Notes: a model not told the origin generated them from the sequence alone. Counted from the stretch's first letter, positions 1 through 9,444 are shown. The stretch is 64,000 bases of DNA from JAYSYM01 sp964543475 (GCA_964543475.1 CAZIYJ010000002.1:310001-374000), one strand, 5' to 3'. Translations and numbers: made by a program.

Positions 1-3000
1 CGCAGTTCCAATGCCGACGTTACCACCCGCGTTGATGACGAATGGAGATGTATCGCCGGCCTCATCGTTAACTAACAACGAATTTCCGGTTCCAGTGTTC
101 GTGATTGAAAGAACTTCTATACCGTCAGCCGCGATATCAGTTGAAGCATCGAGTGCGAGAGTATCGCTTAAATCAGTAAAGTTCAGTGAGTCCGCGACAA
201 TCGAAGCAGTTCCAGCTGATGATAAATCTACGATGCTACCAGAAGGGTCCATGTACTTAAGTTTATTGCTATCGCTGCTATCAACATAAATTTTGCCGTA
301 GTTAGCTGTTGCTGCGGGAGCAGCAACTGCACGAAGCGAAGTTGCACCTTCGACTGTTAACAATTGATTCGGTGTCGTGGTGCCAATACCAACGAGGCCA
401 GAAGCATCGATCACAAAAGGAGAAGCGTCAGCAGCTTCGTCGCCGACGAATAAAGAATTTCCAGTACCTTCGTTAACGATCGAAAGCGCGTAGGCCTGGC
501 CACTTGGCGCAGAGATCGAAGTCGAAGCATCAAGAGCTAATGTATCAGATAGATCAGTAAAGTTAAGTGAGTCAGCAGCGATTGAAGTAGTCGGAGTGTA
601 ATACTCCCACGCTGTGTCGACTGCATTCCAGCGAATAGATTGCCCGTTCTGACCCGCAGCAGGAGCCGCTGGCGCAAGCGGAACAGTTCCGGGCAATCGA
701 CCGGCAGCTAAAGTTCCAGATGCAATGTTCGATGCATTAAGCGCTGTTAAATTAACACCGCTCACCGCTGGCAATTCTGCAGAACCGTTAAGTTTCACGA
801 TCTGGTTGTTACCTGTACCAACATTTAGAGTTAATTCTGGAGTCGTCGTATTATTCGTAATTGCAATATCTGTATTAGCAGATGTGACAGTCGATACTGT
901 TCCACTCCCCGAGCCCGCAGTGAAGTATTCCCAATCGCCCGACGTATTGTTCCAACGAATTGATTGACCGTCTTGTCCTGCAGCTGGAACAGCCAAATCT
1001 TTAGTAACAAGCTTTCCATCTACATACGTGCGCTCTGCTGCATCACCAGCGTCAACGTAAGATTTCAATGCAACGTTTGCACTTAATCTTGCGTCAGCGA
1101 GAGTTCCTGAAGCGATGTTCGAAGCATTAAGCGCAGTTAAATTAACGCCACTCACCGCAGGTAATTCTGCCGAGCCGTTTAATTTAACGATTTGGTTATT
1201 ACCAGTACCCGTGTTGATTGTTAGTACCGGAGTCGTCGTCGTAGTTGCAAACGAAGCATCAGTATTTGCAGAAGTCACTTCAGTGACTGAACCGTTTCCT
1301 GTTCCTGCAGTGAAATATTCCCAATCGCCAGATGTATTATTCCAACGAATCGACTGACCATCTTGTCCCGCTAATGGAACCGCCAAATCTTTAGTTACTA
1401 ATTGCAAGTCACCAGCATCGACATACGATTTCAAAGCTACGTTTGCACTTAATCTTACGTCAGCAAGTGTGCCCGAAGCGACATTCGAAGCATTCAGCGC
1501 AGTTAAGTTAACACCACTCACTGCTGGCAATTCTGCCGAGCCATTAAGTTTTACGATCTGGTTGTTACCTGTACCAACATTTAGAGTTAATTCTGGAGTC
1601 GTAGTATTATTCGTAATTGCAATGTCTGTGTTCGCAGAAGTAACTGTCGATACTGTTCCGCTACCCGATCCAGCTGTGAAATATTCCCAATCTCCAGAAG
1701 TGTTATTCCAACGAATTGACTGACCGTCTTGGCCCGCAGCCGGAACAGCTAAATCTTTCGTTACTAATTTTCCGTCAACATATGTTCGCTCTGCTGCATC
1801 ACCAGCATCAACGTAAGATTTCAATGCTACGTTCGCTGACAATCGAGCATCATTTAATGTGCCAGAAGCGATGTTCGATGCATTGAGCGCAGTCAAATTA
1901 ACGCCGCTCACTGCTGGCAATTCTGCCGAACCGTTAAGTTTCACGATCTGATTGTTACCCGTACCAGAATTTAAAGTAATTACTGGAGTCGTCGTAGTCG
2001 TTGCGATTGATAAATCAGTATTTGCCGAAGTCACTTCAGTTACTGATCCGTTACCTAATCCGGGAGTGAAGTATTCCCAAGCAGTGCCGGCCGCATTCCA
2101 ACGAATCGCTTGGCCAACTTGAGCACCTGCTGGTGCCGCGAGCGGAAGACCTAAAATATTTGCGTCTGTATATGCCTTCAGTGCAACGTTTGCACTTAAA
2201 CGTGCGTCAGCAAGAGTGCCCGAAGCAATATTAGATGCATTAAGCGCAGTTAAATTAACACCACTCACGGCTGGCAATTCTGCCGAACCGTTTAATTTAA
2301 CGATTTGGTTGTTACCAGTACCTGTGTTGATTGTGATTTCAGGAGTCGTCGTATTGTTGGTGATTGTGGCGTCGCCGTTAGCAGAAGTAACAGTTGAAAC
2401 TGTTCCGCTACCCGAGCCAGCTGTGAAATATTCCCAGTCGCCCGACGTATTGTTCCAACGAATCGATTGACCGTCTTGACCAGCAGCAGGAACCGCTAAG
2501 TCTTTCGTTACTAATTTTCCGTCTGCATAAGTTTGTGCAGCCGCAATTGCAGCAGCTTCTCTTGCGTCAACGTAACCTTTGTTTGCAGCACCATCAGCAA
2601 CTACCGGAGTATCAAGACCAGTGATGAGGCGCGTGCCACCAACCGTTAATCCATTTAAATCCCAATTAGCCGTGAGCGACGTAGTACCATCGACACGAAC
2701 ATATGCGCCTGCGGCCGCTGTTGCGACTGCGTCTACGTATTGCTTCGACGCTGCACCAAGAGCCACCGATGGGTCAGCACTTAGTACCAACAAACCGGTC
2801 ATCGTGTCGCCCGCGCGATTCACCGGAGTAAATCCAAGAGCCGTTGTTACATCACCACTTGAAATCGAAGTAAGTGCCGTAAAGTATTCGTACGCTGTAT
2901 CAGCTGCATTTCGGCGAATCGATTGCGAGGCACCAGGAGCAGCTAAGCCAACTACCGCTGGTAATGAAATATCAACTTCTTGCGCCGATGTTAGACGACC

Positions 3001-4413
3001 TTTTGAATCAACTGTAATGCGAGAAACTTTAGATGACGTACCATAAGTAGCAGCTGTTACCGCTGTGTCTTCTAAAGAAAGAATTGGAGTAGCACCACCG
3101 CTAGAAGCAATTTGCCCCGCTGTACCACTCACTGATGTCACACTTCCTGAACCTGGAGTGAAATATTCGTAAGCGGTGTCACCAGCATTTCTTCGAATCG
3201 CTTGTCCCGGTGCAGGCGCTGGCAGACCAAAAATTCCAAACGGACTAATTGCAACATCACTTGCCGAAGTCAATCGACCCTTAGCATCAACTGCAAAACT
3301 AGGAACTGCAGTTGCTGATCCGTATGAACCAGCAGTCACTGTCGTGTTCGCTAAATCTAAAACGTTAAGGTTCGTCGTAAACGTCGTGGCCGGAGCATTC
3401 TTAGCAAAACCTAAAACGTTCGGATCAGTCTCCGCAGTTAAACCTGCATCTGCTGATGGAACCCAATTACTACCATCCCATTTTAAAACTTCGCCACCAG
3501 CAGCGCCTCCCGCAGTAATTTGCGATGGAGGAAGAGCAATCGCCACATTCGAAGCAGCAGTTACTCGGCCCTGCGCATCGACAGTAAATTGCGGAACCGA
3601 AGTTGCGACACCGTAAGAACCCGCCGTCACAGCAGTGTTACTCAAACTAATAGTTACATCACCACTTAGACCGCCACCAGATAAGCCTGTGCCTGCGACC
3701 ACTGAAGTAATGTCACCGCCACTATCAGCATCAGCTCCAGGAACCCATGCCGAACCATTCCACTTAAGAATGTCATTGGTTGAAGCGCCGGCTCCAGTAA
3801 TGTAGTTCCACAATGCAGTCCAATTTCCGGCAGTAAACTCTGTCGCTGTCACGCCGTCTGCTACGCGAAGTAGTTGATCTTTTTTGTAACCCGTAATTTG
3901 AGTAGCTTCGATCGCGAGCGGAACGTAGTTGATGTTTTGAGTTGGGAGAGTCTGCCAAGTACCACCCGCAAAAAACTGAACTAAAAGATTTCTTCCGTCA
4001 GCAAAGCCCGGTGAGTAAGAGGTGCCAAGAGTACAAGATAAATTTGGTTGTGCTGGCTGACCGGTGATCGTGCCCCGATTTGCAAACACGCGATCAAATG
4101 AATTTCCGCCATCGACTGCCGGCGCAACTCGTGCTCCCGATCCAATCGTCAAAACGAAAATTCCATTCGAGCCAGTCATGTCCAACGTTTGTTGTTCATC
4201 GTACAAAAGACAGTTCTCAGTACCCGGAGATCTGATCTGAATATGAAAGAAAACGTTATTGTCATCGAGAGGTTGCCCACCCGGTTTTAGAATTCGACCG
4301 TGGTAAGTGAGGCCAGTTGCCGCTTGCGCAACGGTGAACGACGCGAGCAACACGCACGCAACTAAAAGCTGCCGCAGATAGAGATGTTTGCACCAACGTC
4401 CAACCGTTTTCAT
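1..4413 (-). CDS. Giant modular surface/fibre protein, partial (C-terminus beyond left edge)
   Basis: An uninterrupted reading frame of 1471 codons starts at the ATG at 4413 and is still open at base 1, so the C-terminus is missing. The N-terminus (MKTVGRWCKHL, then a hydrophobic stretch ending AQAA) is a clear Sec signal peptide. Residues about 35-190 form a non-repetitive head. The rest is built of repeated modules containing GTGNNQIVKLNGSAEL, LNASNIASGTLADARL and SIRWNN-SGDWEYFTAG. The part nearest the edge carries NVGIGTA and VGIGTTTPNQLL, motifs typical of tail-fibre or endosialidase-like surface proteins that often end in an S74 self-cleaving chaperone. Such proteins are common in Bdellovibrio genomes and are inferred to be exported fibres or adhesins. 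No strong Shine-Dalgarno precedes the ATG. All plus-strand open frames in this stretch are shadows of this gene. Confidence 0.85.
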   Translation of the reverse strand, partial: MKTVGRWCKHLYLRQLLVACVLLASFTVAQAATGLTYHGRILKPGGQPLDDNNVFFHIQIRSPGTENCLLYDEQQTLDMTGSNGIFVLTIGSGARVAPAVDGGNSFDRVFANRGTITGQPAQPNLSCTLGTSYSPGFADGRNLLVQFFAGGTWQTLPTQNINYVPLAIEATQITGYKKDQLLRVADGVTATEFTAGNWTALWNYITGAGASTNDILKWNGSAWVPGADADSGGDITSVVAGTGLSGGGLSGDVTISLSNTAVTAGSYGVATSVPQFTVDAQGRVTAASNVAIALPPSQITAGGAAGGEVLKWDGSNWVPSADAGLTAETDPNVLGFAKNAPATTFTTNLNVLDLANTTVTAGSYGSATAVPSFAVDAKGRLTSASDVAISPFGIFGLPAPAPGQAIRRNAGDTAYEYFTPGSGSVTSVSGTAGQIASSGGATPILSLEDTAVTAATYGTSSKVSRITVDSKGRLTSAQEVDISLPAVVGLAAPGASQSIRRNAADTAYEYFTALTSISSGDVTTALGFTPVNRAGDTMTGLLVLSADPSVALGAASKQYVDAVATAAAGAYVRVDGTTSLTANWDLNGLTVGGTRLITGLDTPVVADGAANKGYVDAREAAAIAAAQTYADGKLVTKDLAVPAAGQDGQSIRWNNTSGDWEYFTAGSGSGTVSTVTSANGDATITNNTTTPEITINTGTGNNQIVKLNGSAELPAVSGVNLTALNASNIASGTLADARLSANVALKAYTDANILGLPLAAPAGAQVGQAIRWNAAGTAWEYFTPGLGNGSVTEVTSANTDLSIATTTTTPVITLNSGTGNNQIVKLNGSAELPAVSGVNLTALNASNIASGTLNDARLSANVALKSYVDAGDAAERTYVDGKLVTKDLAVPAAGQDGQSIRWNNTSGDWEYFTAGSGSGTVSTVTSANTDIAITNNTTTPELTLNVGTGNNQIVKLNGSAELPAVSGVNLTALNASNVASGTLADVRLSANVALKSYVDAGDLQLVTKDLAVPLAGQDGQSIRWNNTSGDWEYFTAGTGNGSVTEVTSANTDASFATTTTTPVLTINTGTGNNQIVKLNGSAELPAVSGVNLTALNASNIASGTLADARLSANVALKSYVDAGDAAERTYVDGKLVTKDLAVPAAGQDGQSIRWNNTSGDWEYFTAGSGSGTVSTVTSANTDIAITNNTTTPELTLNVGTGNNQIVKLNGSAELPAVSGVNLTALNASNIASGTLAAGRLPGTVPLAPAAPAAGQNGQSIRWNAVDTAWEYYTPTTSIAADSLNFTDLSDTLALDASTSISAPSGQAYALSIVNEGTGNSLFVGDEAADASPFVIDASGLVGIGTTTPNQLLTVEGATSLRAVAAPAATANYGKIYVDSSDSNKLKYMDPSGSIVDLSSAGTASIVADSLNFTDLSDTLALDASTDIAADGIEVLSITNTGTGNSLLVNDEAGDTSPFVINAGGNVGIGTA
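720..2580 (-). repeat. Tandem ~120-130 codon modules with 756-bp higher-order period
   Basis: Five copies of the module containing NQIVKLNGSAELPAVSG lie within the giant surface gene, anchored at about 761, 1151, 1517, 1907 and 2264. Spacings are 390, 366, 390 and 357 bp, all multiples of three. Copies 1 and 3, and copies 2 and 4, are each exactly 756 bp apart and resemble each other most, so a 252-codon block was duplicated as a unit. Differences between copies are mostly at third codon positions. Confidence 0.85.
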
Positions 4414-4604
4414 CAAATTAACTATCGGATTTTAACTAGGAAAAGCTTAAGTTCTCGCACTCTTAGAAAGACCAAAGGACAATCTTGTTTCAATACGAGA
4501 TCTTTTCTCGAACTGATGCAGCCAACGCTTTTACTAATCTTAATATGCACTTGACCTAAGACGAGGGATTGTTAACGATTTGCTAACTCCTGGAGGGTTA
4601 GAAA

Positions 4605-4988
4605 ATGAAATCACTTTTGATGGTATTGGTCAGCTTGAGCTGCGCAAATGTTTACGCTGGTGAATGGAAGTGCGCGATGGGCGAAAGCCAATCAAGTGAA
4701 GTCGATGTTATCGCCGTAATTGGAACAGGCGATGCCTCAGGAATCACTTCTGACTCAGTCAAAATTGCAGTTGCTGGTTTACCCGGTTTTCCATATTCAG
4801 CAGAACAAGAATCACGCGAAGCCGGAGAATTGGCTCGAATATTTATTGGAAAAGAACACCCAGCAAGTCAGGCGCGACTAAGAATCATGAACGAAGAAGT
4901 GAAACCTCTCGTGTTCAAATCTTTCATTCGAATGGTCAACATGCAGCTTCCCACAGAACTTCCCGGAATCTGCACCTTCTCCCCTTAA
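4605..4988 (+). CDS. Small secreted protein, unknown function
   Basis: This is a 127-residue protein with an 18-residue signal peptide (MKSLLMVLVSLSCANVYA). The ATG is preceded by a good Shine-Dalgarno (GGAGGG). The mature part starts GEWKCAMGES and ends GICTFSP, so two cysteines near the termini could form a disulphide. I recognise no family. It lies alone between the giant surface gene, which is transcribed divergently, and the tRNA-Gln. The likely location is the periplasm or outside the cell. Confidence 0.7.
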   Translation: MKSLLMVLVSLSCANVYAGEWKCAMGESQSSEVDVIAVIGTGDASGITSDSVKIAVAGLPGFPYSAEQESREAGELARIFIGKEHPASQARLRIMNEEVKPLVFKSFIRMVNMQLPTELPGICTFSP

Positions 4989-5071
4989 GGTGCCATCTTC
5001 CTTTTTGGCCCGCACCGAGTCGAAAACGAAACGAGAAATTCAATTAAACGGATTCGGTTTACTTGGAGAGA

Positions 5072-5102
5072 TATCTGATAACCGATATCTAGAAATCAGA
5101 TA
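5072..5102. repeat. Inverted repeat downstream of tRNA-Gln
   Basis: TATCTGAT (5072-5079) and ATCAGATA (5095-5102) are perfect 8-bp arms around a 15-base loop, 13 bases beyond the 3' end of the tRNA gene. A second overlapping inverted pair is AGATATC (5069-5075) with GATATCT (5084-5090). There is no T run, so this is either a processing or termination stem for the tRNA transcript or chance. Confidence 0.4.
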
Positions 5103-5115
5103 ACGGAGTGGGAAA

Positions 5116-5191
5116 TGGATGGGGTACCAGGACTCGAACCTGGGAATGTCAGAATCAAAATCTGATGCCTTACCAACTTGGCGATACCCCA
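5116..5191 (-). tRNA. tRNA-Gln (anticodon TTG)
   Basis: The minus strand folds as a full cloverleaf. Acceptor TGGGGTA pairs with TACCCCA, the anticodon stem is TCAGA/TCTGA around loop TTTTGAT (anticodon TTG), and the T-loop contains GGTTCGAGTCC. The 3' CCA is genomically encoded (5118-5116), with T as discriminator base. The first pair is U1-A72, the pair known to be recognised by GatCAB in bacteria that make Gln-tRNA by transamidation. The mature length is 76 nt. Confidence 0.95.
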
Positions 5192-5308
5192 ACATGAACG
5201 GATGCCACAGAAAGTGTGACGTGGAGTCACAAACGCCCTGTGAGCATCAAGTTATAGAAGTTCGCCTCAATCGTTTCAAGTTAAAAAACCAACACACGAC
5301 ACTGCAAA

Positions 5309-5345
5309 CAAAAAAGGCAGCTCATCGCTTGAACCGATGGCTGCC
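5309..5345 (-). terminator. Rho-independent terminator after spoVG
   Basis: Arms GGCAGCTCATCG (5316-5327) and CGATGGCTGCC (5335-5345) form a strong hairpin. On the minus strand it is followed by TTTTTT and lies about 45 bases after the spoVG stop. Confidence 0.85.
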
Positions 5346-5390
5346 AACAATGAACCAGTAACTACAAGCTTCCGTCAGGGCCCCTGAAGG

Positions 5391-5708
5391 TTAGTAGTCG
5401 TCGTTACTAGTAGTATGTTTTTGACGTTGAAGAGTATTGAGCGATTCGCCCATTGATCGAACCTGCAGCTCATAAGCCTCGAAGACCTTATCTTCGATCA
5501 TCTGACGAGTCTCTTGATTCAGAGGGTGGGCAATGTCTTTAAACTGCCCGTCTTTGCGCTTCTTGCTCGGCATCGCAACGAATAACCCTGTCGTCCCTTC
5601 GATGATCTTGAGATCACGAACGACGAAACAGTTATCAATGGTGATGGAGACGTATGCCTTAAGCCGGTCTTCGTTGACCGGAAAGACTTTGATTTCAGTG
5701 ATAACCAT
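5391..5708 (-). CDS. spoVG: SpoVG family RNA/DNA-binding regulator
   Basis: This 105-residue protein starts MVITEIKVFPVNEDRLKAYV and contains IDNCFVVRDLKIIEG, GLFVAMPSKK and DIAHPLNQETR, the signature of SpoVG across its full usual length. SpoVG proteins are small nucleic-acid-binding regulators. They were first named for septation in Bacillus but also occur in non-sporulating bacteria including delta-proteobacterial and Bdellovibrio lineages. GGAGGA lies upstream of the ATG. It follows the S1-domain gene on the same strand by 84 bases and ends in a strong terminator. Confidence 0.93.
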   Translation of the reverse strand: MVITEIKVFPVNEDRLKAYVSITIDNCFVVRDLKIIEGTTGLFVAMPSKKRKDGQFKDIAHPLNQETRQMIEDKVFEAYELQVRSMGESLNTLQRQKHTTSNDDY

Positions 5709-5792
5709 GCTTCCTCCAAGTTGCGTTCAAGTTGCATTTACGTGCTGCTGTACTTAAGTTCGGAAGACTTGAGGGAAAACTAAAACTTTGGT

Positions 5793-7010
5793 CTAGGTTT
5801 TCTTCGTTTTTGTCTCAAAAAGAGACTTAAATTGGTCCCCAAGCGTCCCGATTGATTTTGAGGCACCCGGCGCACCTTGAGCGCCAGCACTGAAGTCCTT
5901 CCACTCTCCTGCTTCAGGGTCAGCTGGCATACGGAGCGAAATGCGCTGGTCATTTAATTTCAACTCAGCAATTTCAACAACCACTTGGTCGCCAACTTTC
6001 GCTTTATCAAACGAAAATTGAGGGTTATCGAACGTCGCTTGCTTTGGAAGTAAGCCAGTCACGTCGTCTGCGAATTTAACGAAAACTCCGTAAGCTTCTT
6101 TGCGGAAGATAACTCCCTGTACAATACGCCCCTCAGGATACTTCTTTGGAATCTCGCCCCAAGTGTCAGGCTTCTCATCAACTTGCTTAATCGAAAGAGA
6201 TATCTTTAATCGTCCGCCCTCGTCTTCAAGTTTCAAAATCTTTGCTCGAACTTTTTGGCCAACTGCCACTACGTCTGCAGGGTCTGAAACTCTCGTCCAA
6301 CTTAATTCTGAAATATGCGCAAGGCCTTCAATGCCCGGAGCCACTTCAACGAACGCTCCGAATTTTTCAACTCGGCGAATCTCTCCATCAACAACATCAC
6401 CCGCTTTAAAGTCTTCTTGAAACCCAACTTGCGCCAAATCTTTTTGTTCATCTAAAAGCTTTCGGCGCGACACAACGATATTGCGGCCACGTTTATCAAA
6501 CTGAGTAATTCTAAATTCGAATTTCTTATTTAAATATTCTTCTGGCTGTTCAATTCGGCGCGCATCCATTTGGCTGATTGGGCAAAATGCAGTGACTGCA
6601 CCAAACGCAACTCTGAAACCACCGTTAACAACTTCTGTCACTTTACCTTCGACAGGCAATTCCATATCGAACGCATCTTCGAGATCTTCAGCCATGTTTT
6701 TTGAAGTCGGTTTTGGTGAAAGAAAAATTTGGCCTTTGCGAACTTGAGTAACAAACAAATCAACCTTGTCGCCGACTTTCCAATCTGCTGCGGGAGGATA
6801 ATCCATCAAATCAGTGCGAAGAATTCGACCGTCATCGATTGTGCCAGTTGAAACGAAAAGCTCTTCTTTACCCAAAGTAAGAATCTCGCCTTTAATTCGA
6901 TCGCCGACCTTTAAAGTCTTCCCGACACTTTGAAGCGAAGTCTCAAACATTGAAGCAAAGTCAGAACCTGAATCTTTTTGCTCGTCACCGAATAGATCTT
7001 TTTTTGCCAT
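5793..7010 (-). CDS. Four-S1-domain RNA-binding protein (ribosomal S1-like)
   Basis: This 405-residue protein has four S1 OB-fold repeats at roughly 35-95, 119-185, 203-275 and 293-360. The third is the most canonical (KFGAFVEVAPGIEGLAHISEL). Canonical RpsA usually has five to six repeats and over 500 residues, so this is more likely a second S1-type protein than RpsA itself. It probably acts in mRNA binding, translation or RNA turnover. The start is supported by AAGGAG seven bases before the ATG. The basic C-terminal tail ends FETKTKKT. spoVG follows, possibly in one transcript. Confidence 0.85.
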   Translation of the reverse strand: MAKKDLFGDEQKDSGSDFASMFETSLQSVGKTLKVGDRIKGEILTLGKEELFVSTGTIDDGRILRTDLMDYPPAADWKVGDKVDLFVTQVRKGQIFLSPKPTSKNMAEDLEDAFDMELPVEGKVTEVVNGGFRVAFGAVTAFCPISQMDARRIEQPEEYLNKKFEFRITQFDKRGRNIVVSRRKLLDEQKDLAQVGFQEDFKAGDVVDGEIRRVEKFGAFVEVAPGIEGLAHISELSWTRVSDPADVVAVGQKVRAKILKLEDEGGRLKISLSIKQVDEKPDTWGEIPKKYPEGRIVQGVIFRKEAYGVFVKFADDVTGLLPKQATFDNPQFSFDKAKVGDQVVVEIAELKLNDQRISLRMPADPEAGEWKDFSAGAQGAPGASKSIGTLGDQFKSLFETKTKKT

Positions 7011-7068
7011 GGAAGGGCTCCTTCAAGGTGGAGCGGCATAATAGCAATCAGAGGAAGGAGTTCAAGCT

Positions 7069-8103
7069 TTAGCTGATTTCGACTTGTGAATTTAGCCAGA
7101 CGCCAAGCTCTTCTAGGTGCTCAGCTTGTTCAGGGAACAATAATTTCGTTTTAGCGATGGCAGAGTCGATACCGGCCTTCGAGAAATGCTGGTTTGCGAG
7201 ATGGTTTTGGAACGATTCGATCAAGTCCGGGAACAGCGAGTCTGAGAAAACTTGGGCTCTTGTGATCAAGCCTTTTTCAGAGTCGATGTGAACTTCGATG
7301 AAGCCCCATGAGAGGTATTCAGTCATTTGCTGATGGAACTCAGGACTTTTCCCGAATCGCCAGTTCCAATCGCTAAACTCAGCATAGCGCTTTTGCAAAC
7401 TCTCGTTCTTCATCAACGAAAACTGATCAAGTGTTTCGACTTCACAACGTCCGCCATAAAATTTGAAGAACTCTTCAGTGATCGCCTTAGAAAGTGTTGC
7501 GTGATTAATTTCAGATTTAAGTTCGCTTAGATTCATGACTCGCGCACGCACTGAGGCTCGGCCCTTTGACTGAATCTTCTTCGGATTCGGCGTGAGATAA
7601 TTCGCAAGCTTGCTCATGTCGGCGTTAATTAAAAGTGTGCCGTGATGAAAGGCTCGATCGTGTGTTTCACGAAAAGCAGCTCCACTGATTTTCCTTGGCC
7701 CGTCTTCCATCGGTACAACGATGTCGTTACGCCCAGAAGCTTCGGCGCTAACTCCAAACGTTGAAAGTGCATTCAAAATAATTTGGTTGTTCGACACCCG
7801 ACTGTATCCCGCTTTGGGCGAGAGAAAAGTAAAGTTGGTATTCCCGAGATCATGGAAGACTGCTCCTCCGCCACTGGCGCGCCGAGCGAGATAAACCTTT
7901 TCTTCTTCCATTTTCGCAAGATTACATTCGGACCAAGGATTTTGTGATCGGCCGATCACCACAGTCTCTTGGTTTCTCCAAAGGTAAAGAGTTTGATAAG
8001 ATGGATCTAAATCGCGAAAAATCCAATCTTCAGTAGCGATGTTGAACCACGGGTTAAAAGTTTCCGAGATAAGTACTCTTAATTTTGGCTTCTGATCCGA
8101 CAT
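7069..8103 (-). CDS. lplA: Lipoate-protein ligase A
   Basis: LplA activates lipoate with ATP and attaches it to lipoyl domains of 2-oxoacid dehydrogenases and GcvH in the cytoplasm. The 344-residue product has WRNQETVVIGRSQNPW, the RRASGGGAVFHD motif that binds lipoyl-AMP, and GTLLINADMSKLANYL with conserved KGRASVRARV. The C-terminal part, LplA-C-like, includes SWGFIEVHIDSEKGLI. Two starts are possible: GTG at 8112 and ATG at 8103. The AGGAG is only three bases before the GTG but 12 before the ATG, so ATG is preferred. It is divergent from an exported metalloprotease. Confidence 0.93.
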   Translation of the reverse strand: MSDQKPKLRVLISETFNPWFNIATEDWIFRDLDPSYQTLYLWRNQETVVIGRSQNPWSECNLAKMEEEKVYLARRASGGGAVFHDLGNTNFTFLSPKAGYSRVSNNQIILNALSTFGVSAEASGRNDIVVPMEDGPRKISGAAFRETHDRAFHHGTLLINADMSKLANYLTPNPKKIQSKGRASVRARVMNLSELKSEINHATLSKAITEEFFKFYGGRCEVETLDQFSLMKNESLQKRYAEFSDWNWRFGKSPEFHQQMTEYLSWGFIEVHIDSEKGLITRAQVFSDSLFPDLIESFQNHLANQHFSKAGIDSAIAKTKLLFPEQAEHLEELGVWLNSQVEIS

Positions 8104-8203
8104 TTCGAGCACTTTCTCCTAGACCCATGGCTAGTCACTTCGGCGCAGTCTAAGTTTTGAGGCCTAGCCCAAAAATTATTACGGAAACTACAAGAGAGAA
8201 TCA

Positions 8204-8209
8204 TAAAAT
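8204..8209 (+). promoter_or_regulatory. Candidate -10 (TAAAAT) for leaderless start at 8216
   Basis: TAAAAT lies six bases before the GTG start of the exported metalloprotease gene, and no Shine-Dalgarno is present. A recognisable -35 was not found, so support is by analogy with better examples in this window. Confidence 0.35.
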
Positions 8210-8215
8210 AGAAGA

Positions 8216-9439
8216 GTGAAATCAAGCCACATCTTAATTCTTTTAATTGCGCTCCTGCCTTCGGGAGTATTGGCGTCAACTGCGGGACAAAGTCTCTCGC
8301 CCAGTGCTCGCGGAGCAGCTGTATGTCAGGCTCTGGCCGGCTACCCTCGCCCTCAAGAGGCAAAGATGGCATTTGAAACCGGAGAACTCGCTCCGATTTG
8401 TCAGCCGTTTGTGAACCGCACTCGCGCAAGCCTCGATATGTGTGGCGATAAGAGCAAAGACCCTTACGCTTCAGGGACTTCACAAGACATCGTCGATGTT
8501 CACTCTCATGTGACTCGCTCTAACTTTTCTTGGCCGACTCGCACAGAAATGTACAAGCGTGGCCAAATTAATGTCGTCACTGATCCAAAAGGCGAACCAT
8601 ATCGCATCAAGCTTGAGGCTCACGCAGAACGTGTTCGCGCTGAGACTACTGATCTTTGCTGCAACGGCGATGAAAAATGTGAAACCGCGATGAAACAAGT
8701 GCAGGTACAAATCTGCAAGCCATCAGTCGGAGAAAATGATCCCGACTCATGCGTTTACGGCGGAGTTTATCAAGTTCCCGCAGCTGAGTTTGCTCTCGCA
8801 TCAACTCGTCTTAAGAAGACAGAGAGTGGCGGCACATTCTCTCCTGCAACTGGCAACATCACTTTAAGCAGTTATGTTTCTGCATCAAAAGGTTCAGACT
8901 CAGTTGATTCAGTGATTCGTCACGAGTTTGGTCACGCATGCTCAATGGTCAAAATGCAGCTCTCGGCTGCGAGTCCGTTTTGGCAAAAGTTAGTTGATCA
9001 AGACCAACGAGGTCGCGCTGATCGTGCACGCCAGTGGGTTGATGAAGTTAAAAATCGATGCGTGAGTACCGCTAAACTTCCGGCGGCCTATAATGATTTC
9101 TGGGAATCAATTGGCGAAACTAAAGAATTCGCTGGCTGCATTTACAAGCTTGCTGAGTTAAATCAAAAGCAATCGATCGATCGCACTTGCGATAAGCTTT
9201 GCCCGGGCCATTACTTAGAAGAGGCAGTGGGAATTACATTCTCACTTTTAACTGGCGACTTAAGCGGCGAAGCCGGAGCGGTGTTCCCCAACACGTGCAA
9301 TCACGTTCGCGATGCGCAACATCCAATGGTTTCAGATGTCATGGATTGCCTCACTCAACACTCTCCTCGCTTCAGGGACAAACTTCGCAAGCAATATAGC
9401 TGCGACAGTGTGAACCTCGCTTCAAATTCAGCTGAATAA
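8216..9439 (+). CDS. Secreted putative zinc metalloprotease
   Basis: This 407-residue protein has a signal peptide (MKSSHILILLIALLPSGVLA). At residues 236-240 it carries HEFGH within SVIRHEFGHACSM, a zinc-protease HExxH helix. A downstream HYLEEAVGITF segment near residue 330 could supply the third ligand glutamate. Many cysteines (for example DLCCNGDEKC) suggest a disulphide-rich extracellular protein. I do not recognise the family beyond this motif, so peptidase activity is inferred. The start is GTG without a clear Shine-Dalgarno. The next gene begins 17 bases after the stop. Confidence 0.72.
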   Translation: MKSSHILILLIALLPSGVLASTAGQSLSPSARGAAVCQALAGYPRPQEAKMAFETGELAPICQPFVNRTRASLDMCGDKSKDPYASGTSQDIVDVHSHVTRSNFSWPTRTEMYKRGQINVVTDPKGEPYRIKLEAHAERVRAETTDLCCNGDEKCETAMKQVQVQICKPSVGENDPDSCVYGGVYQVPAAEFALASTRLKKTESGGTFSPATGNITLSSYVSASKGSDSVDSVIRHEFGHACSMVKMQLSAASPFWQKLVDQDQRGRADRARQWVDEVKNRCVSTAKLPAAYNDFWESIGETKEFAGCIYKLAELNQKQSIDRTCDKLCPGHYLEEAVGITFSLLTGDLSGEAGAVFPNTCNHVRDAQHPMVSDVMDCLTQHSPRFRDKLRKQYSCDSVNLASNSAE

Positions 9440-9444
9440 CATGC

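Noticed and set aside
11..3616. Plus-strand open frames in the first 3.6 kb with repeated similar peptides
   Set aside because: They are antisense shadows of the minus-strand repeat protein; their similarity to each other comes from the underlying DNA repeats.
5119..5361. Plus-strand open frame across the tRNA-Gln gene
   Set aside because: It covers a complete tRNA cloverleaf and the spoVG terminator and has no ribosome binding site.
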